Counted from the first letter of the stretch, positions 1 to 8,110 are shown. The stretch is DNA of 64,000 nucleotides from Dysgonomonas gadei ATCC BAA-286 (GCF_000213555.1 NZ_GL891987.1:1-64000); one strand, 5' to 3'. Notes: generated by a model not told the origin, from the sequence alone. Numbers and translations: made by a program.

Positions 1-421
1 TCAGTCTAATCAAAGAACGTATTTCCAATATCTCTGCACGGGGGACGTAAATACCTCTCAAATCTCCCGCACGCAGACCTCTGGCGAGTTTTCCGCAATC
101 GACCGCATCGGTCTTTCGCAGTTTCTCTCTACTCATTGTCGGTACATCAGCCGGATTAACCACAATATTGTTAATCCCTAATTCCGTAAGTTTGTGGTGT
201 GTCCAGAACCCACTGAATCCAGCTTCATATACTGAATAATAAGTCGCTCCCGGATAATTGGTCACCAAAAATCTATGTAAAGCTTCCGGCTGTGGATCTT
301 GACTAAACTTCTTCAGAACCGAACTCTCTGAGAGTATCGCCACCGCCCAACTTTTCAAATGAACATCTATACCCACATAGATATTTTGTCCTTTGAAGTC
401 TAATCCTTTACTTTGTCTCAT
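1..421 (-). CDS. IS110-family transposase, N-terminal part (partial at window edge)
   Basis: About 140 residues are readable from the ATG at 419-421 leftward to the window edge. They match the N-terminal DEDD (RuvC-like) domain of IS110 transposases: YVGIDVHLKSW carries the first catalytic Asp (about residue 19), followed by the YEAGFSGFW segment and then KTDAVDCGKLARGLR with the later acidic residues. This family is an RNA-guided recombinase that moves without classical target duplication. No stop occurs in the visible part, so the gene is cut by the window and not obviously broken. It reads away from the prophage genes. Confidence 0.88.
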   Translation of the reverse strand, partial: MRQSKGLDFKGQNIYVGIDVHLKSWAVAILSESSVLKKFSQDPQPEALHRFLVTNYPGATYYSVYEAGFSGFWTHHKLTELGINNIVVNPADVPTMSREKLRKTDAVDCGKLARGLRAGDLRGIYVPRAEILEIRSLIRL

Positions 422-437
422 AAGCTATATCATTTAG
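1..437 (-). mobile_element. IS110-family insertion sequence, right-hand part (continues left of the window)
   Basis: The minus-strand transposase begins at 421. Only about 15-20 bp separate its start from the open frame of the interrupted DUF4393 gene, so the element end must lie close to 421-443. I infer that the 5' non-coding side is very short. That fits the IS1111-type subgroup, in which the guide (seek/bridge) RNA lies downstream of the transposase; here that would be left of the window. The exact end and any inverted repeat cannot be fixed. Confidence 0.55.
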
Positions 438-941
438 GTTAAATTGATTAAGTCGAAATTATCCGAAATTAACCATAAAACGGATAGCTTATGCTTCACT
501 CCTCACTCAGATTTCAAACATAGGGATTTTGTAGAAACAATTAAGAATATAACATCAGATGAAGCTAAAATTATAAATTATCTTGCTGTAAATAGCCCAA
601 TATCATTAAAAATGCTATTTATTCTACATGAATCATCATCGAAATTCTCTCAAGGATTTGTTGTAGTAAACAACATCCCACTTATTGATATATTATCACT
701 AGAATTTCCTGAAAATATTGGTGTATATATAGATAATCTCACTCATTTTGGAGTTATATCTTCTTTTGAGATGAATCTCCAAAATTCCATGCAAAAGATA
801 ACAAAAGATAATCTAATAACATCATATCCTTTTTTAGAAAATAGAATAACAAATTTTCCTAATACGGATGGACTATATACAGCTCATACAAATATATATT
901 GCACGGATTTTGGAGTCAATTTTTTTGCTTCAATTCGATAA
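438..941 (+). pseudogene. DUF4393-like protein, 5'-truncated by the IS110 element
   Basis: The open frame runs from a stop at 435-437 to 941, about 165 residues, with only a TTG (444) as possible start. Visible features resemble the C-terminal half of DUF4393 proteins: a segment around DFVETIKNITSDEAKIINYL (like the family's conserved 'PSF..I..LTPLDA' region), a later NLTHFGVISSF turn, and a terminal IYCTDFGVNFF resembling 'LTPLG..F'. The N-terminal half expected for this family is missing exactly where the IS110 transposase begins. I infer disruption by insertion. Base composition is very AT-rich compared with the phage genes to the right, so it may be host or cargo DNA. The family assignment is by eye. 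Confidence 0.5.
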
Positions 942-955
942 TGTTATTATAAAAC

Positions 956-996
956 ATGTCCTTTACCAGCCCGCAAATGCGGGCTTTTTTTGTATC
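956..996 (+). promoter_or_regulatory. Candidate phage late promoter, site 1 (terminase module)
   Basis: GTCCTTTA at 958-965 is followed by TTTTTTTGTATC, with its G at 992, exactly 34 bp after the G at 958. The same two boxes at the same spacing recur at 8541, 13369 and 20111, each in front of a late module. A start of transcription a few bases after 992 would leave a leader of about 15 nt before the ATG at 1014, containing the small inverted repeat ATCTG...CAGAT. Confidence 0.6.
968..991 (+). terminator. Rho-independent terminator upstream of the terminase module
   Basis: AGCCCGC-AAAT-GCGGGCT hairpin (968-985) followed by a run of T. It would stop transcription coming from the left. It is embedded between the two boxes of late promoter site 1, so the stem occupies promoter spacer DNA. 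Confidence 0.8.
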
Positions 997-1013
997 TGTA
1001 AATTCAGATACTT

Positions 1014-1646
1014 ATGCTCGAACACTTACATCGATTGCCTATTGAAGTAGTCCAGGGCTTCCTGGAAAGTAAAGATGCCAAAGCCTCCGGTATAAAGCCG
1101 GCACTGGCAGAATACATCCTTCAGATAAACGATGCTTACAATCTCAGTAGGAAGTATCGAAATGTAAGTGAATGTGCCAGGCAGCTCCGGATACAACATC
1201 CGGAGCTTAAAACATTGCCGGCTGCAAAAAGCCGGGTATATGATGCCATAGAGTTCTTCAATGCAGACTGTACGGTGACAGCTCCAGCCTGGAACAGTTA
1301 CTATGCAGATGTAATGAAAAACCTTGCAGACGTTAACCTCACAGCTCAAGACCTGAAAGAAGCCCGGAGATGTTTCGAACGTGCCAGGGAATATGACCTC
1401 GCAGCTTCCGCTAACCGGATAGATCCACGACTGATCCAGTTTAAACATCAGCTTGTATCTCCGGACGTTCATCTTCCGCGTATGGGAATCACTCAGATAG
1501 GAGTCCTTCGAGCCTGGGAAGAAGCCAAAGCAATTATCAGAAACACAAAAAATGTCTCCCAAAGTGAAATGAAACGGCTCGAGACAGAAGTCGGACGGGA
1601 ATTGGACACTTTAAAATATACAGATTATGAAGAAGTCGAAGATTAA
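1014..1646 (+). CDS. Probable phage terminase small subunit
   Basis: 210 aa. The call rests mainly on position: it is the first gene behind late promoter site 1 and overlaps TerL by 20 bp, the usual place for the DNA-recognition subunit. It is mostly helical by eye. Residues about 45-80 (SECARQLRIQHPELKTLPAAKSRVYDA region) could form a helix-turn-helix, and the acidic C-terminus (EVGRELDTLKYTDYEEVED) fits a TerL-contacting tail. I do not recognise a specific family. The start at 1014 is the only ATG behind the promoter. Confidence 0.55.
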   Translation: MLEHLHRLPIEVVQGFLESKDAKASGIKPALAEYILQINDAYNLSRKYRNVSECARQLRIQHPELKTLPAAKSRVYDAIEFFNADCTVTAPAWNSYYADVMKNLADVNLTAQDLKEARRCFERAREYDLAASANRIDPRLIQFKHQLVSPDVHLPRMGITQIGVLRAWEEAKAIIRNTKNVSQSEMKRLETEVGRELDTLKYTDYEEVED

Positions 1647-3396
1647 CGAAAGTGTTTTTTCTCAAGAATATTTGTCGGTTGTACAGATTCAGGCAAAATT
1701 ACTTGATCCTACCTTTTTATTCGGGGAACTTGGACGTGGATCCGGTAAGACCACTCATATACTCGCTCCCAGAGTAGACCGTGTTCAGAACGATATGCCC
1801 GGAGCATTAGTTGTCCTGGCAGCAGCAACTTACAAAAGTATTCTCGATAACATCGTACCGGGTATATTGGAATACTTTCTGGAAAAATATCAGCGAGGCG
1901 TTTATTTTGAGTTTGGGAAGAAACCTCCCGAACATTTTGGCGTGGCTACACATCAGCATCCCAACTGGAGCCGGAACGAAATAGAAAAAATAACCGACTT
2001 CAAGCATACGATTACATTCGTCAATGGTACTGTTATCAAATTTGTATCGTGTGACCGTCCCGAATCGATGCTCGGACTCAATGCCGCTCACCTGTTCATC
2101 GACGAGATGATCAGGATCCCGGAAGAAAAGTTCCTGGAAAGGATCATGCCGGCATTACGTGCCGACCGTTCTAAATTCGGACATTCACATTATTACATGG
2201 GCATTACAGGTTTCAGCTCCACACCTAATTTCGAGACCGATGAAGATTGGTGGACAAAGAACGAAAAGGATCACAACCAGCCGTTAATGGACTGTATATT
2301 GGAAATCGCTTACGAAGCCGATCTTCGAATGGGTAAACTTCTCGTTGCCCGGGCTGAAGCTGATATGGAAGAAGTAAATAAACTCCAACGTTTTGTGGAT
2401 CGCTGGACTGAACGCTTAAATAAACGCTCGGACGATCCTGAACAATGCGGACTGCGTGTTGACCAGACAGCCTATCTCCGGGCTTCTTCTTTCTCCAACA
2501 TCAAAATCCTGGGAATGGACTATATCCGGAACCAGAAAAAGACGATAAAGGATCCTGACAAGTTTAACACCTCCATCCTTGCCGTGCGTAAATACAAGGT
2601 AAAGGATATGTTCTTCGGGAAATTCAGGAAGCAACATCTGTTCGATGATAGCTATGAGTACAAATATATAGATAGGGTTGCTGTAGGAGAAGAAAGAAAA
2701 TCTTCCAGCCGTGACCTGAAGCATTGCAATCCTAACCTTCCGCTGGTAGCCGGCTATGATCCCGGACCATTCCAAAGTATTGTATTCGCTCAGGAGGAAA
2801 AGCAAAAAAAGATATTCCGGATTATTAAGGATATGCATGTGTTCCATCCCGAACAGCATGAAGATCTTGCAGAAAAAATAGATACATTCTTCAAGCATCA
2901 TAAAAATAAGGTGATTTACATCTACTATGACCGTGCCGGTAACCAGAAGGATCCGGCATACCGGAAATGGTATCCGCTGACAGGTACGATGAAAGACTCG
3001 GATGCTAACTTACTGGCAATAGCCCTAACCAAGAAAAGATGGACAGTACACCTGATGAGTAAAGGTCAGGCAACGATCTACTACAGCCAACACTACAGGC
3101 TTTTAAATAAATTGTTTGGGAATCCGGAAGGCAAGCAATACAGCATCCTGATAGACCGTAATGAATGCGAAGCCCTAGTAAGCTCCATTAACCATTCACC
3201 ATTGAAGAAAGGAACGAAGGAAATAGAGTTGGATAAAAGTAGTGAGAAGTTAGACTTCGAGGATCAGGCGATGTATTCTACACAGATCTCGTCGGCACTT
3301 ATGTATCTGCTCTGGGGAAAGTTCAACCATTTAGCTCCGGCCTCTGACCGGGCGCAAATCTCGCCTCAAGGTGCAGGAACATACACTAGTAATTAA
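1627..3396 (+). CDS. terL: Phage terminase large subunit (TerL)
   Basis: 589 aa packaging motor: an ATPase that translocates DNA into the procapsid and a nuclease that cuts it. Walker A is GRGSGKTT at about 36-43 and Walker B is LFIDE at 156-160. The RNase H-like nuclease domain begins near VAGYDPG (Asp about 378), with YYDRAG near 433 and DFEDQ near 542 supplying later acidic residues. Length is normal for large terminases. The first 20 bases overlap the upstream small-subunit candidate, which indicates translational coupling. Confidence 0.93.
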   Translation: MKKSKINESVFSQEYLSVVQIQAKLLDPTFLFGELGRGSGKTTHILAPRVDRVQNDMPGALVVLAAATYKSILDNIVPGILEYFLEKYQRGVYFEFGKKPPEHFGVATHQHPNWSRNEIEKITDFKHTITFVNGTVIKFVSCDRPESMLGLNAAHLFIDEMIRIPEEKFLERIMPALRADRSKFGHSHYYMGITGFSSTPNFETDEDWWTKNEKDHNQPLMDCILEIAYEADLRMGKLLVARAEADMEEVNKLQRFVDRWTERLNKRSDDPEQCGLRVDQTAYLRASSFSNIKILGMDYIRNQKKTIKDPDKFNTSILAVRKYKVKDMFFGKFRKQHLFDDSYEYKYIDRVAVGEERKSSSRDLKHCNPNLPLVAGYDPGPFQSIVFAQEEKQKKIFRIIKDMHVFHPEQHEDLAEKIDTFFKHHKNKVIYIYYDRAGNQKDPAYRKWYPLTGTMKDSDANLLAIALTKKRWTVHLMSKGQATIYYSQHYRLLNKLFGNPEGKQYSILIDRNECEALVSSINHSPLKKGTKEIELDKSSEKLDFEDQAMYSTQISSALMYLLWGKFNHLAPASDRAQISPQGAGTYTSN

Positions 3397-3442
3397 AAAT
3401 AAATTAGCCTTGGGAGGGCTTTGTAAAACCCATTTATAAGAA

Positions 3443-3916
3443 ATGAAAACATTAGATGAAAAAGCAGCTGAATATTCAGCCAAACTATGTAACCAAAGTG
3501 GAAATTACTCTAAAGGAGAACTTGAAACAGCCTACGTATTGGGTGCTAATGAGAGTAAATACTTGCAATATGGTGAATGTGGTACATTTGGTCAGGCTTT
3601 GGAGGAGTTAAAGCAAGGAAGACTTGTTACCAGAAAAGGATGGAACGGAAAAGGGATGTTCATTTTTATGCGACCGGCAGATGAATTGCATGTCGGCTTT
3701 GTTGCCAAAGATATCAAGTCTTTACCTCAAGGTGTAAAGGATTATTATCATCAGGATTGTGTAGATGAGAATGGAAAACTGCTTGATCTGGCAAAGGAAG
3801 ATGTTGTTAAATTCACAGCATACCTTTGCATGAAAGCTGCCGATGGTACTATTGTAAACGGTTGGCTTGCTTCGCAAACAGATATGCTATCCGAAGATTG
3901 GATGATATTTAAATAA
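3443..3916 (+). CDS. DUF2829 / Tad2-like protein (anti-Thoeris candidate)
   Basis: 157 aa. Residues about 46-157 match the DUF2829 pattern: GTFGQALEELKQG, then VTRKGWNGKGMFIF, and near the end TAYLCMKAADGTIVNGWLASQTDMLSEDW. Members of this family include the phage anti-defence protein Tad2, which binds and sequesters the cyclic ADP-ribose-type signal of Thoeris systems. The N-terminal about 45 residues (MKTLDEKAAEYSAK...) are an extension not needed for the core fold. It lies alone between TerL and a minus-strand operon, a typical accessory slot. The family match is strong; anti-Thoeris activity is inference, since DUF2829 proteins have not all been tested. Confidence 0.8.
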   Translation: MKTLDEKAAEYSAKLCNQSGNYSKGELETAYVLGANESKYLQYGECGTFGQALEELKQGRLVTRKGWNGKGMFIFMRPADELHVGFVAKDIKSLPQGVKDYYHQDCVDENGKLLDLAKEDVVKFTAYLCMKAADGTIVNGWLASQTDMLSEDWMIFK

Positions 3917-3924
3917 AAAATAAA

Positions 3925-3952
3925 AAGCTCCCGATCCTAAGACCGGGAGCTT
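3925..3952 (-). terminator. Terminator of the minus-strand DUF5053 operon
   Basis: AAGCTCCCG...CGGGAGCTT stem. Read on the minus strand it is followed by a T-rich stretch. It also lies 9 bp after the stop of the plus-strand DUF2829 gene and may serve both convergent genes. Confidence 0.75.
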
Positions 3953-3970
3953 CAGCTGTCAAGCTAATCG

Positions 3971-4363
3971 TTAACCATTAAGAATGGAAAGCGACTTTTC
4001 TTTAAACTTCTTGGACATATCGTCCAGAGCCTTTGCCAAAGTCTGACGTTCTTCCGGAGTGAATGTGGCCGGCTTACCATGCACCATATTACCATTCAAT
4101 CGTTGGTATAACCAAGAACGTGATTTACTAAAATATTTTTTTGCAATATACGACATCGATGCCATGTCTGCGATATCCTCCAGATCAATACTCTCTTCAA
4201 TCTCAGACACACGATTGTCGACAGCCTGTAATGTTGCCATCGCTTCCTCCGGAGTCTGAACTGCGATCATTTCCTGTATTTTCTTCTTGAACTCCTCCTT
4301 TGCCTTTGGATCAGTTGCTTTTTTATATTCTGCTCTAAGATCACTTAAACTTAATACTGCCAT
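3971..4363 (-). CDS. DUF5053 family protein
   Basis: 130 aa. The segment SYIAKKYFSKSRSWLYQRLNG followed by a proline-rich turn and FTPEERQTLAKAL is the hallmark of DUF5053, a small Bacteroidetes/phage family of unknown function. An HTH-like role is suggested by 'fSKSRSWLYQRLNG', which resembles a recognition helix. It is transcribed against the late genes, together with the small upstream gene ending at 4386, from a promoter covered by an inverted repeat (4609-4646). Such an operon would be readable in the lysogen. Function is not known. Confidence 0.72.
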   Translation of the reverse strand: MAVLSLSDLRAEYKKATDPKAKEEFKKKIQEMIAVQTPEEAMATLQAVDNRVSEIEESIDLEDIADMASMSYIAKKYFSKSRSWLYQRLNGNMVHGKPATFTPEERQTLAKALDDMSKKFKEKSLSILNG

Positions 4364-4385
4364 AATTTTTCAGGGTTATACCCCC

Positions 4386-4568
4386 TCACTTGGAGGGGGT
4401 GTTGTTTAACTTACTGTTTAACTCATTGATTCGATCCAGTATGCTATCGATATACTCCGAAGCTCCCGGGCGATTCATTAATTCCGATTTTGAATTGTAA
4501 GCGTCTAAAATCATTTCGAGCATTTCCAATTCTTCCAGAATCTCATCTCTTTCGGTTTGTTCCATCAT
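4386..4568 (-). CDS. Small acidic coiled-coil protein, unknown function
   Basis: 60 aa, rich in Glu/Leu (EILEELEMLEMILDAYN), probably helical. It is the first gene of the minus-strand operon, 22 bp before DUF5053. Its 3' end overlaps a GC-rich hairpin (ACCCCCTC...GAGGGGGT, about 4380-4401) between the two genes, which may tune expression. I do not recognise the family. Confidence 0.55.
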   Translation of the reverse strand: MMEQTERDEILEELEMLEMILDAYNSKSELMNRPGASEYIDSILDRINELNSKLNNTPSK

Positions 4569-4608
4569 TTCAATTTTTTTGGTTAATACTACGCTTAGCT
4601 TGACAATA

Positions 4609-4646
4609 CAAATATACGTAATTCCTTTATGATAACCAAATGGTTA
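4609..4646 (-). promoter_or_regulatory. Bacteroidetes-type promoter with overlapping operator for the DUF5053 operon
   Basis: On the minus strand, TTTG (4640-4637), 20 bp, then TATATTTG (4616-4609): an exact match to the Bacteroidetes -33/-7 pattern. The -33 box is embedded in a palindrome TAACCA-AA-TGGTTA (4633-4646), a good operator candidate for repression or autoregulation. Confidence 0.72.
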
Positions 4647-4688
4647 CCGAGGTATTTTAAAAAAAGAGTTAAAAAAAAGAGGAACAAG

Positions 4689-4721
4689 TTGTAAGAATGA
4701 ATATAAATTATAGTACATTTG
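4689..4721 (+). promoter_or_regulatory. Promoter candidate for the lipoprotein-protease cargo
   Basis: TTG (4689-4691), 22 bp, TACATTTG (4714-4721), fitting TAnnTTTG. It would give an AT-rich leader of about 120 nt before the ATG at 4848. Having its own promoter implies expression in the lysogen independent of late phage transcription. Confidence 0.5.
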
Positions 4722-4847
4722 TAATGAAATGGCCCTTAAACTCTTATAGCCTTAACAAAAGGTCTCATCTTTATATAATCGATTAATCTTACTCTTTACT
4801 TCATCTAATAAATACACCCTTTATTAACCCAAATAAACTTCTATGTT

Positions 4848-5294
4848 ATGAAAAAAAAAGTATTATTTATTGTTTGTATTTGTAGTTTGATATCATTAAG
4901 TATTGGATGCTCAGACGATGATGGTTGGAAAAAAGTCGCTTTTCAAGATTTCATTCTTGATAAAACCTGCCAGTGGACTGAATTTGAAAAGCAAAAAATA
5001 TATAGGATTGATTCTCAAACTGATTTATTAAACTACATAGAATGTGAAGATAATAAGATACCTCAAATAGATTTTGAGAAATACACTTTGTTAATGGTAA
5101 GTTTTGATCTGCCAAATCCCGGTTATAGTATTACTAAGAAATTAACAAGAAACCAAAATAACTATTTGTTTGAAATAAGATACAAAAGTTCGGGTACCAC
5201 ACAACCAGCAGAGGTGATTTTGACCCATGTTGCAGTGCTTATTGAAAAGATAGAAGCAACATCATCAATTGAATTATCAATTTCGAAACAATAA
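4848..5294 (+). CDS. Lipoprotein, PrcB-like candidate partner of the adjacent subtilase
   Basis: 148 aa. The SPII signal MKKKVLFIVCICSLISLSIGC ends with the lipobox Cys at 21, so it is membrane-anchored and probably exported to the cell surface or periplasm. The body contains IDFEKYTLLMVSFDLPNPGYS followed by beta-rich sequence. This resembles the PrcB C-terminal domain, named after the lipoprotein that stabilises the Treponema dentilisin protease. It stands 19 bp before a subtilisin-like protease gene, mirroring the prcB-prtP association. The domain match is weak by eye; the operon link is strong. Confidence 0.55.
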   Translation: MKKKVLFIVCICSLISLSIGCSDDDGWKKVAFQDFILDKTCQWTEFEKQKIYRIDSQTDLLNYIECEDNKIPQIDFEKYTLLMVSFDLPNPGYSITKKLTRNQNNYLFEIRYKSSGTTQPAEVILTHVAVLIEKIEATSSIELSISKQ

Positions 5295-5313
5295 CAAGTA
5301 ATATTATAACAAT

Positions 5314-7647
5314 ATGAAAAAAATACAGTTGATAGTAATCCTATTCTTCACTTTTAGCTTGTTTTTGTCAGCACAAACAAATTATTTTTATAATGGGGAT
5401 GGGAAAAAAATAGTTTTGAAACTACGGAATGATTTATTGTTTTTGGAGAAGAACAATGCAAATTCACAAACTCGGCTTAACCAAAAAGTAGTGCATAATT
5501 TTGAAAAGTATATCATTGTAGAAAATATTGATTCTAAATTACAAAAAACAATATCAGATGAAAACCTAATGTTTGAGGCTGAAGATGGAACATTACAAGC
5601 ATTGTCTAATACCGTTTTGATGAAACCTAGTGAAACTCCCATAAGAATTGTATTGAATAAACTTAATTTAACAAATTCTGTAGTTAAGTTGGATTCCATA
5701 TATGATATGTACATCATTGAATTCAACACAACTAAAACAATGGATATAGCCAATAAAATATGGGATAGTGGTCTTGTCTCTTTTGCCGAGCCTTCATTTT
5801 ACAAAATAATCAAATTACAGAACCCCCTTTATTCTTTGCAGTGGGGATTTAGAAATACTGGACAAACAGGAGGTACAATAGGAATAGACGTAAATGTAGA
5901 ACCAGCTTGGAATTTAACAAGGGGTAATTCTAATATAAAAGTTGCAGTTTTAGATGAAGGAGTCAGACTTGACCATCCTGATCTTCAGGGAAATCTATTA
6001 TCTGGCTATGATGCGACAGGCAATAATAGTAATGGAGCACCAAATCAATCAGACTATCATGGAACCGCATGTGCAGGTATTATTGCTGCCGTAGATAATA
6101 ATATAGGGGTTGTAGGAATTGCTCCTAATTGTAAAATGATTCCGGTTCGAATAGCTTATAAAGGTTCAGATGGAAGATCTTGGATAACGCAGGATTCTTG
6201 GATAACGCAAGGAATAAATTATGCATGGAACACAGCTAAAGCAGATGTCCTGAGTAATTCATGGGGAGGGGGATCAAATTCAACAGCTATCAACAATACT
6301 ATACTGAACGCTATGTCTCTAGGAAGAAATGGGCTAGGGGCAGTCGTTATTTTTGCATCGGGAAATGACTCTGCTCCAACAGTTTCTTATCCAGCTTCTT
6401 TAACCGACGTAATTGCAGTAGGAGCACTTACTCCTACTGGACTGCGTGCAGATTTTTCTAACTATGGAGATGCATTAGATGTGGTAGCTCCAGGTGCTCA
6501 TATTCCAACAACGACTATTAATGGCTATACAGAATCTTTTGGCGGGACATCGGCTGCATGCCCCCATGTAGCTGGTATTGCGGCATTAATATTATCTATA
6601 AATCCGGAACTGACATCGCGAGAGGTGCGTAATACTATAGAGTCAACATGTAGAAAAGTCGGAGACTATTCTTATTCTGTCAATAAAATGAATGGCACTT
6701 GGAATAATGAAATGGGCTTTGGTCTTGTAGATGCTTATGCCGCTGTAAGAAGAGCTCTTGGCTACAAAGAAATTGTCAGTCCCAATGACCTATACCGCAG
6801 AAGTAAATTCTGGTTCAAACTCAAGGATGGCTCCAATGCCACATGGAGTTGTACTAACATTCCTGGTATAACAATCAATTCGTCAACAGGTTTATTGAAT
6901 AACACGAACTTTGATTACACAGGGAACATTACTATAACAGCTGCGACGTCAACCATAGCATATACTAAAGTTATATATATAAGTCCAGAGTATATAGATG
7001 GTAAATTCATATTTAATAATACGACAAAGACCTTCTCCGAAATACATTCGGCTTATCCTCTGTATGAAAATGGATTTGATTTGAATGCAGGTTCTACAGC
7101 TGTTTCGAATTTGGCAATTGAAATCACTTATCCCGGATTGGCTATTATCGAGGGTAAAACACCTGTTTATAGCTGGGTAAACTATTCAATGACTCCGCGT
7201 TTCACAATAGAAAATAATGGTTCCAGAATTAAATTTTCACGTCTTATGGTCGATGAATCTGCCGAGATAGGATTAGAGATCGAAACAGGAAAAGGAACTA
7301 TATCACAAATGTTTTATCTTAATACAGGACGTTTTTCTCCAATCCTCTATCCATTCAGCTCTTATAGGCTTTCATCACTTGAAGTTAAATTGACAGACAA
7401 CACTATTACTGTTTCAGAAAGTACAGGACAGGAGATAGGTATATCATATACTAATCTAGCAAATAATAATTCTTATGTATATGAGATATTGGATATATTG
7501 GGAACGTATAAAATGCAAAAAGGAAATTTCAAGTTATATATTGGTGGCACTCAAGATATAGATATATCAACCTTACCCAAAGGTTTCTACGCTTTAACTA
7601 TTTACAAAAACGGAGAAAGAGTTCATTCGGGTAAATTTAAAAAGTAG
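5314..7647 (+). CDS. Secreted subtilisin-like (S8) serine protease with T9SS sorting domain
   Basis: 777 aa. An N-terminal signal peptide (about 1-20, ending near LFLSAQ) precedes a propeptide-like region to about 180. The catalytic domain carries Asp214 in VAVLDEGVRLDHPDL, His249 in SDYHGTACAG, the oxyanion-hole Asn about 351 in ASGND, and Ser413 in GGTSAACPHVAG. Beta-rich domains follow, and residues about 700-777 (ending LPKGFYALTIYKNGERVHSG) resemble a type A type-IX-secretion C-terminal domain. The enzyme should be exported and anchored or released at the cell surface. All catalytic residues are present. It is AT-rich, unlike the phage genes on either side, and unnecessary for virion assembly: a lysogenic-conversion cargo, possibly working with the lipoprotein upstream. 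Confidence 0.9.
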   Translation: MKKIQLIVILFFTFSLFLSAQTNYFYNGDGKKIVLKLRNDLLFLEKNNANSQTRLNQKVVHNFEKYIIVENIDSKLQKTISDENLMFEAEDGTLQALSNTVLMKPSETPIRIVLNKLNLTNSVVKLDSIYDMYIIEFNTTKTMDIANKIWDSGLVSFAEPSFYKIIKLQNPLYSLQWGFRNTGQTGGTIGIDVNVEPAWNLTRGNSNIKVAVLDEGVRLDHPDLQGNLLSGYDATGNNSNGAPNQSDYHGTACAGIIAAVDNNIGVVGIAPNCKMIPVRIAYKGSDGRSWITQDSWITQGINYAWNTAKADVLSNSWGGGSNSTAINNTILNAMSLGRNGLGAVVIFASGNDSAPTVSYPASLTDVIAVGALTPTGLRADFSNYGDALDVVAPGAHIPTTTINGYTESFGGTSAACPHVAGIAALILSINPELTSREVRNTIESTCRKVGDYSYSVNKMNGTWNNEMGFGLVDAYAAVRRALGYKEIVSPNDLYRRSKFWFKLKDGSNATWSCTNIPGITINSSTGLLNNTNFDYTGNITITAATSTIAYTKVIYISPEYIDGKFIFNNTTKTFSEIHSAYPLYENGFDLNAGSTAVSNLAIEITYPGLAIIEGKTPVYSWVNYSMTPRFTIENNGSRIKFSRLMVDESAEIGLEIETGKGTISQMFYLNTGRFSPILYPFSSYRLSSLEVKLTDNTITVSESTGQEIGISYTNLANNNSYVYEILDILGTYKMQKGNFKLYIGGTQDIDISTLPKGFYALTIYKNGERVHSGKFKK

Positions 7648-7687
7648 ATAATCGACTATAATATGTTTATTTTCCAGATTAAAATGT

Positions 7688-7891
7688 ATGCAAAAACTTA
7701 TAACAACATACGTAGACGGAACTAACGTAAAAGAGATAAATCTCTGGTCTCATAAGACTAAACGGGACAAGATCGTAGCCGTATGCCAGGACGACGACTT
7801 GGTAACCGTGCTTCAGGTAGATGGAGACTACTCGAAGGTAAGGACCAGCGACGGAAAAGAAGGATGGTGTATGTCCGGCTTCCTGATATGA
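7688..7891 (+). CDS. Small SH3-like protein
   Basis: 67 aa. WSHKTKRDKIVAVCQDDDLVTVLQ, then GDYSKVRTSDGKEGWCMSGFL, has the beta-strand rhythm and the terminal 'G.EGWC...L' of bacterial SH3-type modules. There is no signal peptide. It stands alone between the protease cargo and a strong terminator. Role unknown. Confidence 0.6.
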   Translation: MQKLITTYVDGTNVKEINLWSHKTKRDKIVAVCQDDDLVTVLQVDGDYSKVRTSDGKEGWCMSGFLI

Positions 7892-7913
7892 ACCCAGCAA
7901 AGAATAAATAATT

Positions 7914-7944
7914 GAGCAGTCGTACAACGGTTGCTCTTTTTTTT
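7914..7944 (+). terminator. Rho-independent terminator
   Basis: GAGCA...TGCTC hairpin followed by eight or more T residues, 22 bp after the stop of the SH3-like gene. A TAGCTTTG box (about 7946-7953) follows directly and could be the -7 element of a promoter for the next gene. Confidence 0.8.
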
Positions 7945-7980
7945 GTAGCTTTGCATTGCGACCAGATAATTCCAAGGCAT

Positions 7981-8019
7981 CCGCTGATCAGGATCATAAA
8001 AGAATCCTCATATCAGCGG
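7981..8019. other. Long hairpin in the leader of the 8111 gene
   Basis: CCGCTGAT...ATCAGCGG with an inner AGGAT...ATCCT pairing. It is followed by TTGTCTTTTCG, so it could be a weak terminator or a leader structure. The 219-bp gap 7892-8110 otherwise holds only the terminator at 7914. Confidence 0.5.
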
Positions 8020-8110
8020 TTGTCTTTTCGTATCATTCTTTTTTGACGGATGTCTTGGAAGTCTGTGTCGCAGCGGAATTGGCAGCCGCTGTACTTTTGC
8101 CATAAACTGA

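Noticed and set aside
1026..1562. Long minus-strand open frame opposite the small terminase candidate
   Set aside because: It is a shadow of the plus-strand gene. The plus frame has the late promoter, the overlap with TerL and continuous operon packing.
2416..2901. Minus-strand open frame of 161 codons inside TerL
   Set aside because: Antisense to the TerL nuclease domain, Cys/Phe-rich nonsense composition, no neighbours on that strand.
8022..8057. Fifth late-promoter copy (GTCTTTTC ... TCTTGG)
   Set aside because: Both boxes deviate and the spacing is 35 instead of 34, unlike the four exact sites.
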